A stretch of 36,175 nucleotides of DNA from Opitutia bacterium (GCA_947467625.1 CANIJN010000020.1:1-36175); one strand, 5' to 3'; shown: positions 15,748 through 25,033, numbered from the stretch's first letter. The notes: generated by a model not told the origin, from the letters alone. A program made the numbers and translations.

Positions 15748-17388
15748 ATGCCTACGCCCGCGTTTTTCTACCAGGAACTCCTCTCCCTCGGCGCCGATGA
15801 CACCGAGTATCGGCTGCTCTCAAAGGAGGGCATCAGCACCGCCAACTTCGAAGGTCGCGAGATCCTCAAAATCGCACCCGAGACGCTCGCCTACCTAGCG
15901 CGTGAAGCCTTTCACGACACGAATTTTTTTCTCCGCACCCAACACCTCGAGCAAGTCGCCGCCATTCTCCAGGACCCGGAGGCATCCAATAACGACCGCT
16001 ACGTCGCCCACACGTTGCTGAAGAACGCCGAGATCGCCGCGCGCGGGATTCTCCCGATGTGTCAGGATACCGGCACGTGCGCGATCTTCGCCAAGAAAGG
16101 CCAACAGGTTTGGACGGACGCGAACGACGCGGAGTTTCTCTCCAAGGGCGTCTACGAGGCCTACACCAAGGAGAATCTCCGCTACTCCCAAGTCGCACCC
16201 CTCGATCTTTTCAAAGAGGTCAACACCGGCACCAATCTGCCGGCGCAGATCGACCTCCACGCGAGCGAAGGCGCGAAGTATGAATTCCTCTTCCTCGCCA
16301 AAGGCGGCGGCTCCGCCAACAAGTTATTTCTCTTCCAAGAGACGAAGGCGCTCCTCAACCCCAAGAGTCTCGAAAAGTTCTTTGGCGAAAAACTGCAGCT
16401 CCTCGGCACCGCGGCCTGCCCGCCTTACCACCTCGTATTCGTCATCGGTGGCACCAGCGCAGATTCGTGCATGAAGGTCCTCAAGCTCGCGACCACGAAG
16501 TATCTCGACGCCCTACCCACGACCGGCAACGAGCACGGCCGCGCTTTTCGCGACCTCGAGATGGAGGCCAAGGTGCTCAAGATCGCCCAGCAGTCGAAAA
16601 TCGGCGCGCAGTTCGGGGGCAAGTATTTCGCCCTCGACGTCCGCATCGTGCGCCTGCCCCGCCACGGTGCCAGTTGCCCCGTCGGCATGGGCGTATCGTG
16701 CAGTGCCGACCGCAACATCAAGGCCAAGATCACGAAGGACGGCGTCTTCTTGGAGAAGCTGGAAATGAATCCGGGCCGTTTCATTCCGGAATCCCTGCGC
16801 ACGTTCAAGGACGAGTCCTCCGTCGCCATCGATCTCACCCGCCCCATGGCGGAAATCCGCGCCTCGCTTTCTCACTATCCGGTGACCACCCGCGTCCTCT
16901 TGACAGGCCCCATGATCGTCGCCCGCGACAGCGCGCACGCAAAACTCAAAGAACGCATCGACGCGGGCCAAGGTCTGCCCGATTACATCAAAAACCACCC
17001 CGTCTACTACGCCGGTCCGGCCAAGACCCCAGTCGGCTACGCCTCCGGCTCGTTCGGCCCGACCACCGCCGGCCGCATGGATAGCTACGTCGATTTGTTT
17101 CAATCGCACGGCGGCTCGCTCGTCATGCTGGCGAAAGGCAACCGCAGTAAAAAGGTGACCGACGCGTGCAAGCAGCACGGCGGGTTTTACCTCGGCAGCA
17201 TCGGCGGCCCCGCCGCCATCCTCGCGCAGAACCATATCAAAAAAGTCGAGGTACTCGAATACGCCGAACTCGGCATGGAAGCCGTCTGGCGCATCGAAGT
17301 GGAAGACTTTCCCGCTTTCATACTCGTGGATGACAAAGGCCACGACTTCTTCTTCGACGTGTGCGGCATCTGCGTCGGCGAGAAGTAG
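15748..17388 (+). CDS. fumA: Class I (iron-sulfur) fumarate hydratase
   Basis: 546 residues, close to the E. coli FumA/FumB length, and a single chain containing both the alpha and beta parts. Three Cys positioned as [4Fe-4S] ligands in FumA are present: [16 protein letters not shown] and GASCPVGMG. Other hallmarks are [52 protein letters not shown] and [13 protein letters not shown]. It interconverts fumarate and malate in the TCA cycle and is oxygen-sensitive. The conserved Cys pair near the C-terminus (DVCGIC) differs in spacing from E. coli. The ATG at 15748 is the only reasonable start. The gene is probably monocistronic. Confidence 0.95.
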   Translation: MPTPAFFYQELLSLGADDTEYRLLSKEGISTANFEGREILKIAPETLAYLAREAFHDTNFFLRTQHLEQVAAILQDPEASNNDRYVAHTLLKNAEIAARGILPMCQDTGTCAIFAKKGQQVWTDANDAEFLSKGVYEAYTKENLRYSQVAPLDLFKEVNTGTNLPAQIDLHASEGAKYEFLFLAKGGGSANKLFLFQETKALLNPKSLEKFFGEKLQLLGTAACPPYHLVFVIGGTSADSCMKVLKLATTKYLDALPTTGNEHGRAFRDLEMEAKVLKIAQQSKIGAQFGGKYFALDVRIVRLPRHGASCPVGMGVSCSADRNIKAKITKDGVFLEKLEMNPGRFIPESLRTFKDESSVAIDLTRPMAEIRASLSHYPVTTRVLLTGPMIVARDSAHAKLKERIDAGQGLPDYIKNHPVYYAGPAKTPVGYASGSFGPTTAGRMDSYVDLFQSHGGSLVMLAKGNRSKKVTDACKQHGGFYLGSIGGPAAILAQNHIKKVEVLEYAELGMEAVWRIEVEDFPAFILVDDKGHDFFFDVCGICVGEK

Positions 17389-17539
17389 CACCACCCCACA
17401 AACTCATCCCGTCTTCGGACACCAGAAGGTCATCCAACGAGGTGGGTCACCACCCGTTGACGCGTCTGCGGGACTTGGCGGTGATCCAATAAAAAGCTGC
17501 CCTGCCCCGCACCCAAAAGGATCAGTCTTTCGCCACCCG

Positions 17540-18406
17540 TCAGAATTTTACGAGCACACCGGCTCCGCGGGCGTTCACGCGACTGCTGGTATCGTAGATG
17601 CGGTCATCCGAAAGCGCCCGGGCGGAACGTTCACTCGCGATCACCGGCACCGTCGTTGCTGCAAGCGTGGCGGAGGCGATCAGATTCGACCGGCGGGAAC
17701 CACTCGGCACCTTCATTTGGGCCAAGGGCTCTACCGGCTTGGACCGCGCGGGGAGCACTCGGGTCTCAAATCCTCGCGCCGAACTCAGCAGCTGCCGAGA
17801 GAGCCGCGTGTCCGCGACCTGCGACTCCGTAAATTTTTCAGCAGCGCCGTGGCCATGCGATGAGACGAACACCGTAGATTCTTCAGCGTGAGGAGCGACT
17901 CCGGCCGCGGATACAAGCTGACCGCTCGTGCTCGCAGCATTGAGTTCAGCCCCCAGCACCACCGGGGACGCCACCAGGGCCGAATCTTGGGATGCAACGA
18001 GCGCCGGCCCGGTGATATTAACGGGAGCCGGCTCTGCCTGTTCCAAGACGACTTCGCGGACGGAAGCAGCCGACGAACCTGAAAAGCCACCCGCCTGCAG
18101 TGTGCTTGCCGGCGAAGACACGGCAACGATCGAGGACTTCGGCGCCTGAAATTCGCGGACCGAAAAAAGAGTCGCCGCTAGCACCGCCGTCGCACCCAAC
18201 GGCACATGAAACCGCCGGACTCCACCCATCATACGACCGAAAGAAATCGTGCGCCACCACGGTCGTTTTTCAACGAGCGCCGCGAGCTGCTTAACCCTGA
18301 GCTCGCGGTCAAATTGACTCCAAAACTCCGCAGACGGACGTTCAGCGCGCTTGATCCGGATGATGTCTTCGAGCGTCACCGGACGCTTACTATCACGGTT
18401 TATCAT
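17540..18406 (-). CDS. Membrane-anchored partner of the ECF sigma factor (putative anti-sigma)
   Basis: 288 residues from the ATG at 18406, which overlaps the sigma stop codon by 4 nt (ATGA). The N-terminal 65 residues are charged and cytosolic in style (RPVTLEDIIRIKRAERP, then WSQFDRELRVKQL). One membrane helix follows (about 76-93, VPLGATAVLAATLFSV), then a 190-residue Ser/Ala/Val-rich segment of low complexity that would lie in the periplasm. No HxxxCxxC zinc anti-sigma motif or other named domain was found. Gene order and topology suggest an anti-sigma or sensing partner of the upstream sigma factor, but that is inference. The longer frame back to 18487 would overlap the sigma gene and is rejected. 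Confidence 0.7.
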   Translation of the reverse strand: MINRDSKRPVTLEDIIRIKRAERPSAEFWSQFDRELRVKQLAALVEKRPWWRTISFGRMMGGVRRFHVPLGATAVLAATLFSVREFQAPKSSIVAVSSPASTLQAGGFSGSSAASVREVVLEQAEPAPVNITGPALVASQDSALVASPVVLGAELNAASTSGQLVSAAGVAPHAEESTVFVSSHGHGAAEKFTESQVADTRLSRQLLSSARGFETRVLPARSKPVEPLAQMKVPSGSRRSNLIASATLAATTVPVIASERSARALSDDRIYDTSSRVNARGAGVLVKF

Positions 18407-19041
18407 GTGCGCGTATAGGGCTGGAGCTCCGCTTGGAGCAGTTGTTTCGCGTAGTGGAGGCGCGAACGCACCGTGCCCACGGAGCAATCCATGACATCGG
18501 CAATTTCCTGATGGCTGAGGCCATCGATTTCAAAAAGTGTAACCACGGTGCGATGCTTGATAGACAACTTCTGCATCGCATCGTTCAATTTTTCCTGAAG
18601 CTCGCGGACAAAAGCATCGCGATCAGCATCAGTCTTATCGGTCAGCGCATCAATGATTTCCTTTGAAACTGGCTCATTGCTGTCCACCCGCTCCAAGCTA
18701 AAAAACGAACGCAGGCGGCCCTTGCGGAGGTGACTCAGGGTCGAGTTGACCGCGATGCGATAGAGCCAAGTGAAGAACGACGACTGCCCGCCGAATCGCT
18801 GAATCGACTGAAAGGCCTTGATAAACGATTCCTGCGTGAGGTCGGCCGCGTCCTCGCGATTCGATGTCATGTGGTAGACAATACTGAAAACGCGCTCGCG
18901 ATATTTGAGAATGAGGCGATCGAAAGCGGCGACATCACCTGCTTGGACCCGATGGACGATTTGCATGTCCGAATCGGCTTCCAACTGACGCTCAGGCGAT
19001 GCGACGAGCGTCTTCGGGCCGAGGATTTTGATGGCATCCAT
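18403..19041 (-). CDS. RpoE-type ECF RNA polymerase sigma factor
   Basis: 212 residues from an ATG at 19041 (a GTG one codon earlier is possible). Region 2 covers about 28-95, with AFDRLILKYRERVFSIVYHM, DLTQESFIKAFQSI and SSFFTWLYRIAVN, which bind core polymerase and the -10 element. Region 4 covers about 150-208, with LSIKHRTVVTLFEIDGLS and HQEIADVMDCSVGTVRSRLH, the -35-binding helix-turn-helix. The linker between the regions is polar. Such factors redirect polymerase to stress or envelope regulons. It lies 66 bp after the polyprenyl synthase gene on the same strand and overlaps its putative anti-sigma partner by 4 nt. Confidence 0.93.
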   Translation of the reverse strand: MDAIKILGPKTLVASPERQLEADSDMQIVHRVQAGDVAAFDRLILKYRERVFSIVYHMTSNREDAADLTQESFIKAFQSIQRFGGQSSFFTWLYRIAVNSTLSHLRKGRLRSFFSLERVDSNEPVSKEIIDALTDKTDADRDAFVRELQEKLNDAMQKLSIKHRTVVTLFEIDGLSHQEIADVMDCSVGTVRSRLHYAKQLLQAELQPYTRT

Positions 19042-19107
19042 CACGAGCGGATCGAATCGCGGCAGGCGCCGTGGTGCAAACGGAAATTCAACAAATGGCG
19101 AATTTCC

Positions 19108-20136
19108 TCAGACGGACGGACGGACGCTGGCGACTTGTGCTTGCAGCACATCGCAGAGCCCCAGCAGCAGCGGGGTGGGAGCGGCGTCCGGCCAGACCCG
19201 AAGCGCACCGATCGCGGAGGCGATTTCAGCCTCCACGGCCTGCGACACGGCGGCGAAAACGCCCAGTTCTCTCATCTGCCCAAGGCGGAGCAGGGGCTGC
19301 GGGGAATTTTCTCCGGCCAGTTCCGCCGTGAGCGTCGTCCGCTCGTCGGCGGACAGACGCTCGAGGAGAATCAAGAGAGGCAGGGTGAGTTTGCCACTGG
19401 CGAAGTCCGTGCCGAGGGTTTTGCCAACACGCGCTTCTTCCCCAAAGAAATCGAGGAGATCGTCATAGATCTGATAAGCAATACCCAGATGTCGTCCGAA
19501 TCGGCTCACCGCTTCCACGTAGCCCTCTTCAAATCCGGCCAAGCGCGCGCCGAGAAAGCAGGACACGCGAAAGAGCTCGGCCGTCTTCAGGTCCACGATC
19601 CGCTGGTAGTCCGCTCGCGTGACGTTGGTCGATCGCCGACGCAGCGTTTGCACGATTTCACCGGCGCAAACTTTGCGCGTCGAATCGGACACGGCCGCAC
19701 AGATTTCCGTCGTGGGAAATTGCGTGGCGAGGTGCAGAGCGTGGGCGAACAACGCGTCGCCGAGCAGAACCGCGGCCGTTGGTCCAAATTCCCGCGCCGC
19801 AGTCCTCCGGCTGCGACGAACATCGGCCTCGTCCATGATGTCATCGTGGACGAGCGTGGCGAGGTGCACGAGTTCGACAACCGCGGCGACTCGCACGAGG
19901 TCAGGCGTAACCGCCCCAGGACCACGCCAACCGCTCAGAAACACGAGAGCGGGCCGAATGCGTTTACCCGACGTATCAATGCAATAATCGGCCATCCCCC
20001 GAATCTCCGGCTCAAACGAACTCATTTGCCCTCTCAAAAACCGATCAAGCTCGGCCATGTGCGGAGTGAGCAAAGCAAATACAGTGGCAAACGCGTGTGG
20101 TCTGGAGACGGGGGTCGACACGGTGACGCTGCTCAT
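19108..20136 (-). CDS. Long-chain polyprenyl diphosphate synthase (IspB type)
   Basis: 342 residues from the ATG at 20136. The first aspartate-rich motif is LVHDDIMDEADVRR (DDxxD). The second is YQIYDDLLDFFG. GKRIRPALVFLSG near the N-terminus and GTDFASGKLTLPLL near the C-terminus are also family hallmarks. Small residues upstream of the first motif (TLVHD) fit long-chain products such as the octaprenyl or heptaprenyl diphosphate used for quinone tails. The enzyme is soluble or membrane-associated and condenses isopentenyl diphosphate onto farnesyl diphosphate. A longer frame to 20175 exists, but the ATG at 20136 matches family N-termini. It may be co-transcribed with the sigma factor downstream. 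Confidence 0.92.
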   Translation of the reverse strand: MSSVTVSTPVSRPHAFATVFALLTPHMAELDRFLRGQMSSFEPEIRGMADYCIDTSGKRIRPALVFLSGWRGPGAVTPDLVRVAAVVELVHLATLVHDDIMDEADVRRSRRTAAREFGPTAAVLLGDALFAHALHLATQFPTTEICAAVSDSTRKVCAGEIVQTLRRRSTNVTRADYQRIVDLKTAELFRVSCFLGARLAGFEEGYVEAVSRFGRHLGIAYQIYDDLLDFFGEEARVGKTLGTDFASGKLTLPLLILLERLSADERTTLTAELAGENSPQPLLRLGQMRELGVFAAVSQAVEAEIASAIGALRVWPDAAPTPLLLGLCDVLQAQVASVRPSV

Positions 20137-20175
20137 GAGTGATGAGAAGCTAGGTCGTTTTTCTAAAAAAACCAT

Positions 20176-20445
20176 TTAATACTCGCGCCCAAAGCCGGAA
20201 AAGTCCGACGACGGAAGGTCGCGGCGGTTGGTTCCCACTCGCCCCGAACGCACGGCCAGCATTGTTTTGCCATCGCGGATCGCACCGCCACCTTCCCGCC
20301 ACCACTTCGCGCGATTCGAAAAGAACACCGCGCGCACCGTTCGCCGCCCTGCCACCACTTCGATCAACCTCTCGCCGACCGGTCGCGTCGCCCACTTCAG
20401 GGCTGCCTTCCGGATTTCCGGCCGCAACCTCCCTCTTTCGCCCAT
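20176..20445 (-). CDS. Possible small basic protein, unrecognised
   Basis: An 89-residue frame starting at the ATG whose complement lies at 20443-20445 and ending 39 bp before the polyprenyl synthase start, on the same strand. Codon third positions are mostly G or C, as in neighbouring genes, and the C-terminal half (VRAVFFSNRAKWWREGGG, then SDFSGFGREY) looks protein-like. About 18% of residues are Arg and no domain is recognised, so a chance frame is quite possible. If real, its ATG and that of the divergent oxygenase gene share one CATG. If not real, this 307-bp divergent region holds only promoters; an AT-rich pocket lies at 20160-20186. Confidence 0.35.
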   Translation of the reverse strand: MGERGRLRPEIRKAALKWATRPVGERLIEVVAGRRTVRAVFFSNRAKWWREGGGAIRDGKTMLAVRSGRVGTNRRDLPSSDFSGFGREY

Positions 20446-21067
20446 GCCTACCCGCGCCCATTTTCCCACGCTCATCTACTGCGAGCCGCTCCAGAAATCT
20501 CCCGCCACGCTCGCGCGTCTGAACAGCGAGCTCGCCGACGAATGCCGTAAACTGCGGGAGTTCGATACCGCCGGTCGCAAGTGGTCCGCCCAGAATTACC
20601 CCGGCGGCTACACCAGCTACGCTTCGATGAACGAGCTCCACCGCTTTTCCAGCACGTTCACCGCGCTCGAGAAAAAACTCACCGCGCACGTCCGCGCTTT
20701 CGCCCGCACACTCGACATGGATCTCCGGGGCCGCTCCGTCCGGATGACCGACTGCTGGGTCAACATTATGCCGGAGAGCACCGCGCATTCCCTGCACCTG
20801 CACCCGCTCTCGTTTATCAGCGGCACCTACTACGTCGTCACCCCGCGCGGTTGCCCCGGCCTGAAATTTGAAGATCCGCGCCTGAGCAAGTTCATGGCCG
20901 CTCCACCTAAACTCCCCTCCGCCCGCCCGGCCCACCGCCCGCACATCACGTATCCAGCGGAAGCGGGCAACGTGATCCTCTTCGAAAGTTGGCTCCGTCA
21001 CGAAGTCGCCGCCAACCGCGTCCCGGACGAACGCATCAGCATTAGTTTTAATTTCAACTGGTCCTGA
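20444..21067 (+). CDS. Putative 2OG-Fe(II) oxygenase (TIGR02466-like)
   Basis: 207 residues from the ATG at 20444. The core resembles the TIGR02466 group of putative 2-oxoglutarate/Fe(II) oxygenases: SLHLHPLSFISGTYYV near residue 113 for the first metal ligand region, LKFEDPR after it, then AGNVILFESWLRHEV with the distal His, and ERISISFNF as the strand carrying the 2OG-binding Arg. The usual HxD acidic partner is not obvious here, so the ligand set is uncertain. Substrate is unknown; relatives are mostly annotated as hypothetical. In-frame sequence back to 20228 lacks protein character and is excluded. Confidence 0.72.
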   Translation: MPTRAHFPTLIYCEPLQKSPATLARLNSELADECRKLREFDTAGRKWSAQNYPGGYTSYASMNELHRFSSTFTALEKKLTAHVRAFARTLDMDLRGRSVRMTDCWVNIMPESTAHSLHLHPLSFISGTYYVVTPRGCPGLKFEDPRLSKFMAAPPKLPSARPAHRPHITYPAEAGNVILFESWLRHEVAANRVPDERISISFNFNWS

Positions 21068-21695
21068 CCGTGGCCCGGGCGCGCGAGCGCATCTCTCAAC
21101 CGTCGATCCCGCGAAGAACGTGGCCGGGACTTCAATCCCTGTAAGAACCGCGGGTAGTCCCTTTCAACCGATTTTCGCACCCACTCACCGACTGAGTAGC
21201 TACCAGCGAGACGATCGCCTCGTTTGACGCACGTTAACGAGAATTGCTCACGTCACCTCTCACCGGCAGCCGTTAAATCGCCCACCCCAGCCCGGGCCGA
21301 GCCAAAACGGCAGAGCTGATTCATCTCGCGAGCAAACCCGGAGGGATGGGTCGTGAGTAGAGGAAGTAGAGGGTCGATAGAGCTGACCAACGACGCGAGG
21401 CGTGGCAAAACGCGGGGATGACCACATGACTTTTCCCGACCCCGCCCAACAACACCTGCTGCCGGGCAGCGCGCGGCTGGCTCGGGCCGTCGCCGCGAGT
21501 GTCACGAAGCAAGGCCGGCGCGTTGATTTCTGCGCGCACACCAGCACGCGAACGCTTCATTGAAAGCCGATACGTTCAGTCTCCTATCCGGTCCCACTTC
21601 AGGGATCAATTCGGTTGCTCCTGTGTTTTTCAATTAGTTACCTGCCGCCAGCCTTTGCGCCACGACGGCATTTCCCCACGCCCCCAAAAACGACC
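21068..21695. other. Intergenic gap before the TonB-dependent receptor gene
   Basis: 628 bp without a convincing gene. Visible elements are a small palindrome CGTTAACG (21232-21239), a hairpin GCTGCCGGGCAGC (21458-21470) and an AT-richer tail just before the receptor start. No cobalamin, TPP or FMN riboswitch core was recognised, so the receptor's regulation is not evident. Short frames on both strands in this region lack domain character. Confidence 0.55.
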
Positions 21696-24600
21696 ATGCC
21701 CCCATCGACCCGCAATCAGTTCCTCACCGCACTCGCCTGTCTCGTCACCGCCGTCGTTTCACCGCATGCCGTCGCCCAGCGAGCCGCCGCCCCGGCGAAG
21801 GAAACCACGGTCACACTCTCGCCGTTCGAGGTGCGCACCGACAAGGATACCAGCTACGGCGCACTTAATTCCAACTCGATCAGCGGCCTCAATATGGAGC
21901 TGCTCAAGACTCCCGTCGCCGCCGATATTTTCACCGAACAGTTCATTCAGGACGTCGCCGCGACGACGGTCGAAGATCTGCTCAACGGCTACGGCGCGGG
22001 CGTCGGCATGGTGCTCGCCACGCCAGACAGCGACTCCAACAACAATCAGCCCGGAGACCGTTTCAGCGTCGCCCAAGTTGGCTCGCGCGGGCTCACCGCC
22101 GGCCAGACCCGCCGCGACGGTTTCAACGCCAGCTCCACCCGCACCAGCATCACGGACATGTTCGACACCGAGCGTGTCGAGGTGATCAAGGGCGCGAATG
22201 CCCTCCTGTTCGGCGCGAGCGGTGCGGGCGGTTTTGCCAACACCGGCTCGAAACAGGCGCGCTTCGCCCGCGGCGACGGCCACCCGCTCACGTCGGCAAC
22301 CGCGACCTCGCGCATCGATCAGTTCGGCTCCCAGCGCGGAGAGTTCGACGCAAGCTACGGCCTGGAGCGACTCGCGTTCCGCTTCGTCGCGCTCGACGAA
22401 ACTCAGAATTACCGCCGGCTCTATATCGGCTCGAAAACGCACGCCACTTATGGCGCGCTCTCGGCGAAGCTGCCGTTCAACACCGCACTCCGCCTCAGCG
22501 CACGCAAGACCGATAACGACCGTATCATCCCCACGCGTGGCGACGATTTGAGTTTCACTAACGCCACGCGCGACCCGCGCCACAGTTTCTCCCTCCTCTA
22601 CCTCCTCGCGACCGGCCAGACCGGCGCGATCAACCCGAAGACCGGCCAGCCCTACGTCGGCACCGCTACCGATCCCGCCACCGGCCGGCCCTTTCAATCC
22701 GGCGCAATCGTCGGCGGCAAACTCGACTGGGACAACGCCTCTTCCTGGTCTGGCTGGACCCAGTCCGAGGACATCAACACCGAGACCTACACGCTGACGG
22801 CCGACACCGTATGGACCCCATGGCTCGCGACCTCGCTCGGCGCAATGTATGAGCACACAAAAAGCCAGCGCGGCCCCGATGGCGGCGCGCTGCTAGCGCC
22901 ACGCGCGTTCAACACCGCGAACCCACTCCTCAACGGCGACTGGGCCAATGGTTCTACCTTCCGAATGGATCGCAGCGCCGGAAAAAAACACGCCTACCGC
23001 GCCAACGCCGTCATCACCAACGAACTCTTCGGCGCCCGCGCCAAGAGCCAGACCGTCGTCGGCTACGACCTCAACTTCAGCTCCGGTGGCAACACCAACT
23101 ACCGCTACTACGAGGCCGACGCCAGTTTCCGAGCCTACGATCTCGCCAACCCGCGGCCGACCGGCATCGGCGCGACCGCCGGCGGCACCACCGCGGCAAA
23201 CCAGCTCGGCCGCTACGAACTCGGCACCCTTTACTGGTCGGTCAACGACGGCCCGCAAAAGAAGCCGTATTTCCGGACGGGTACGCGCCAAATCACCGTA
23301 GCGGGAAAAAACTACATCCTCCTCCAGCAGAACCCGCGCAACGCCGCCTTCGAGACCGCCCTCAATCCCCTCGGCCAGGTCGCGCTCGTGCCCGGCTTCA
23401 CCGGCGTCGGCGGCGCCAACGCCAGCAATTACGCCGAGGACAACAAGAACTCCGGCCTCTACGGAGCCAACTACACGCGTTGGCTCGACGACCGCCTGAC
23501 CACGCTTTTCGGCTACCGCGTGTCCAACACGTTTTCCCGCCGCGCCAACACCGTCGCCACCGGGACCCAGGGCTGGACCGATGTCACCAAGGAAAATCAG
23601 AGCTACAACCTCGGCCTCAACTACCGCCTCAAGCCTTGGCTATACTCGTACTACAATGTCGGCCAGACCTTCGATCCCGCCAAAGGCGCCAACGATGCCT
23701 ACGGCAATCCGCCCAAAGACACCGAGGGCTTTAGCCAGGAAATTGGCTTCAAATACGAACCCGCCAACGGCCGCGTCTCCGGGTCCATCGCCTACTACCG
23801 CGCCGTTTCTAAGAACGAAAACTTTAACTACGGCGGCGGCGACCGCGATCTGATCAACCCCGTCGGCATCAACGACGCCTTCAACGCCTCGCAGCGCAAC
23901 CAGTGGGTCAGCCTCGACAAGCAGTCGAGTGGTATCGAGGTAATCCTTACCGCAGCGCCCACGAAGCACTGGCGCTCGCGCCTCGGCTTCACGCAGCAGT
24001 CTGGCACCATCGAGACCGCATCGGTTTTCCCGCTGCTGTGGAACGACGAATTTCACTACAACAAGGCCACGGGCGGAGTCACGTTCTCCGACGGCACGCC
24101 GTTCATGGTGCCGACCGATGCCGCCGGCATCGCGACCGTCAACGGCACCGGTGCCCTGCGCGCACCCGTCGTCGGCGCGTCCAACACGCAGCTCACCGTC
24201 GCGATGATGAGCGACAGCAACAGTGATTACTACGCCTACGGCCGCGGCGGCACGACGCAGCCCAACGGTCGCGTCGTCAACAACAGCGTGCTCTTCCGCG
24301 CGCTGCGCTGGTTCCAGACGCCCGCCGGCCTGCAAGCCCGCACCCTGCGCCCCGGCCGCCCCATTTCCGAGATTCCGTATTTCTTCAACGATCCCGCCGG
24401 ATTGAAAGGCGCGCTCGAGGAATCTGCCGCCGGCGAACCCACCATCGGCCATCCCCTCTACCGTTTCGTGTGGACCAATACCTACGAGTTCACCGAGGGC
24501 GGCCCCCGCGGCCTGACGGTGGGCGGCACGATTCGCTGGGATATCGACAAGCGCACCTACTGGTATCTCGAACCCGACGGCAAGGGCGGCAACCTCCGCA

Positions 24601-24833
24601 AGCTCTACAAGGAGTCCGACATCAACCCGCAGTTCAGCCCGTTCGTCTCCTATCGCCGCAAGCTCGGCCGCTACGGCTTCCGCACTCAGCTCAACGTCAA
24701 CAACCTCTTCAACCGCTACGCGATCGACCTCCGCCCGAGCCGCACGAGCGGCTTCACCGTCGAAAACGCGATCGGTGCGACCTTCGTCGGCGAGCCGCGG
24801 CAATTCGTGTGGACGAATGCGGTGAGTTTCTGA
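21696..24833 (+). CDS. TonB-dependent outer-membrane receptor (Opitutaceae-type)
   Basis: 1045 residues from the ATG at 21696. A signal peptide ends at about residue 28 (SPHAVAQ). The mature N-terminus has TVTLSPFEVRTDKDTSYG, a linker seen in this family of verrucomicrobial receptors. The plug domain follows (about 60-185), with VAADIFTEQFIQDV, VEDLLNGYG and VEVIKGANALLFGASGAGG. The remainder is a beta-barrel with alternating aromatic strands and the C-terminal residue Phe in TNAVSF, as needed for BAM assembly. No SusD partner is present. The ligand is unknown; candidates are siderophores, oligosaccharides or vitamins. The upstream in-frame ATG at 21615 would precede the signal peptide and is rejected. 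Confidence 0.93.
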   Translation: MPPSTRNQFLTALACLVTAVVSPHAVAQRAAAPAKETTVTLSPFEVRTDKDTSYGALNSNSISGLNMELLKTPVAADIFTEQFIQDVAATTVEDLLNGYGAGVGMVLATPDSDSNNNQPGDRFSVAQVGSRGLTAGQTRRDGFNASSTRTSITDMFDTERVEVIKGANALLFGASGAGGFANTGSKQARFARGDGHPLTSATATSRIDQFGSQRGEFDASYGLERLAFRFVALDETQNYRRLYIGSKTHATYGALSAKLPFNTALRLSARKTDNDRIIPTRGDDLSFTNATRDPRHSFSLLYLLATGQTGAINPKTGQPYVGTATDPATGRPFQSGAIVGGKLDWDNASSWSGWTQSEDINTETYTLTADTVWTPWLATSLGAMYEHTKSQRGPDGGALLAPRAFNTANPLLNGDWANGSTFRMDRSAGKKHAYRANAVITNELFGARAKSQTVVGYDLNFSSGGNTNYRYYEADASFRAYDLANPRPTGIGATAGGTTAANQLGRYELGTLYWSVNDGPQKKPYFRTGTRQITVAGKNYILLQQNPRNAAFETALNPLGQVALVPGFTGVGGANASNYAEDNKNSGLYGANYTRWLDDRLTTLFGYRVSNTFSRRANTVATGTQGWTDVTKENQSYNLGLNYRLKPWLYSYYNVGQTFDPAKGANDAYGNPPKDTEGFSQEIGFKYEPANGRVSGSIAYYRAVSKNENFNYGGGDRDLINPVGINDAFNASQRNQWVSLDKQSSGIEVILTAAPTKHWRSRLGFTQQSGTIETASVFPLLWNDEFHYNKATGGVTFSDGTPFMVPTDAAGIATVNGTGALRAPVVGASNTQLTVAMMSDSNSDYYAYGRGGTTQPNGRVVNNSVLFRALRWFQTPAGLQARTLRPGRPISEIPYFFNDPAGLKGALEESAAGEPTIGHPLYRFVWTNTYEFTEGGPRGLTVGGTIRWDIDKRTYWYLEPDGKGGNLRKLYKESDINPQFSPFVSYRRKLGRYGFRTQLNVNNLFNRYAIDLRPSRTSGFTVENAIGATFVGEPRQFVWTNAVSF

Positions 24834-24928
24834 GCGGGCATCAAGAACGTAGGGTCGCTGAAGTTTCGGCTGAGCGAACTGCGTGAGCGTTTCGTCCGAC
24901 GACGACGGCACCGCCACGAAAGCCCCGC

Positions 24929-25033
24929 GGCAGCTGCTACCTGCGCTTCCCCGCTCTCACCTCCGGCGAAACCTATCACCACTGGGCCGCGCAGGACGAC
25001 GCAGCCCGCACCGCGACCGCCTATGTTCAGGCG
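24929..25033 (+). pseudogene. Start-less coding-like fragment
   Basis: For about 35 codons (SCYLRFPALTSGETYHHW, then DDAARTATAYVQA) the third positions are nearly all G or C, matching local genes, and the peptide reads naturally. The frame begins at a TGA at about 24881 with no plausible start and loses its codon bias after 25033, where it runs into sequence antisense to dprA. It may be the remnant of a lost gene; the parent family was not recognised. The rest of the 271-bp gap (24834-25104) holds nothing else clear. Confidence 0.3.

Noticed and set aside
16513-17394. Minus-strand frame of 293 codons inside fumarase
   Set aside because: Antisense of a gene matching FumA throughout, including iron-sulfur ligands.
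17430-17480. GGTGG/CCACC hairpin between fumarase and the anti-sigma-like gene as a terminator
   Set aside because: Only a 5-bp stem and no T-run on either strand.
18730-20142. Plus-strand frame of 470 codons across the sigma and polyprenyl synthase genes
   Set aside because: Antisense of two clearly recognised genes; composition is Arg/Glu-rich and without motifs.
20228-20443. Upstream in-frame extension of the oxygenase
   Set aside because: Ser/Pro/Arg-rich sequence with no family match; the domain begins right after the ATG at 20444.
21232-21239. CGTTAACG palindrome as a LacI-type operator
   Set aside because: Only 8 bp, with a TTAA centre rather than the CG centre typical of LacI-family sites, and no second copy was seen.
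21260-21560. Minus-strand frames in the gap before the receptor gene
   Set aside because: Two overlapping frames of similar length with no domain and no codon bias advantage; treated as chance.
23640-24917. Minus-strand frame of 425 codons inside the receptor gene
   Set aside because: Antisense of a strongly supported TonB receptor; Gly/Ala/Val/Arg-rich and without motifs.
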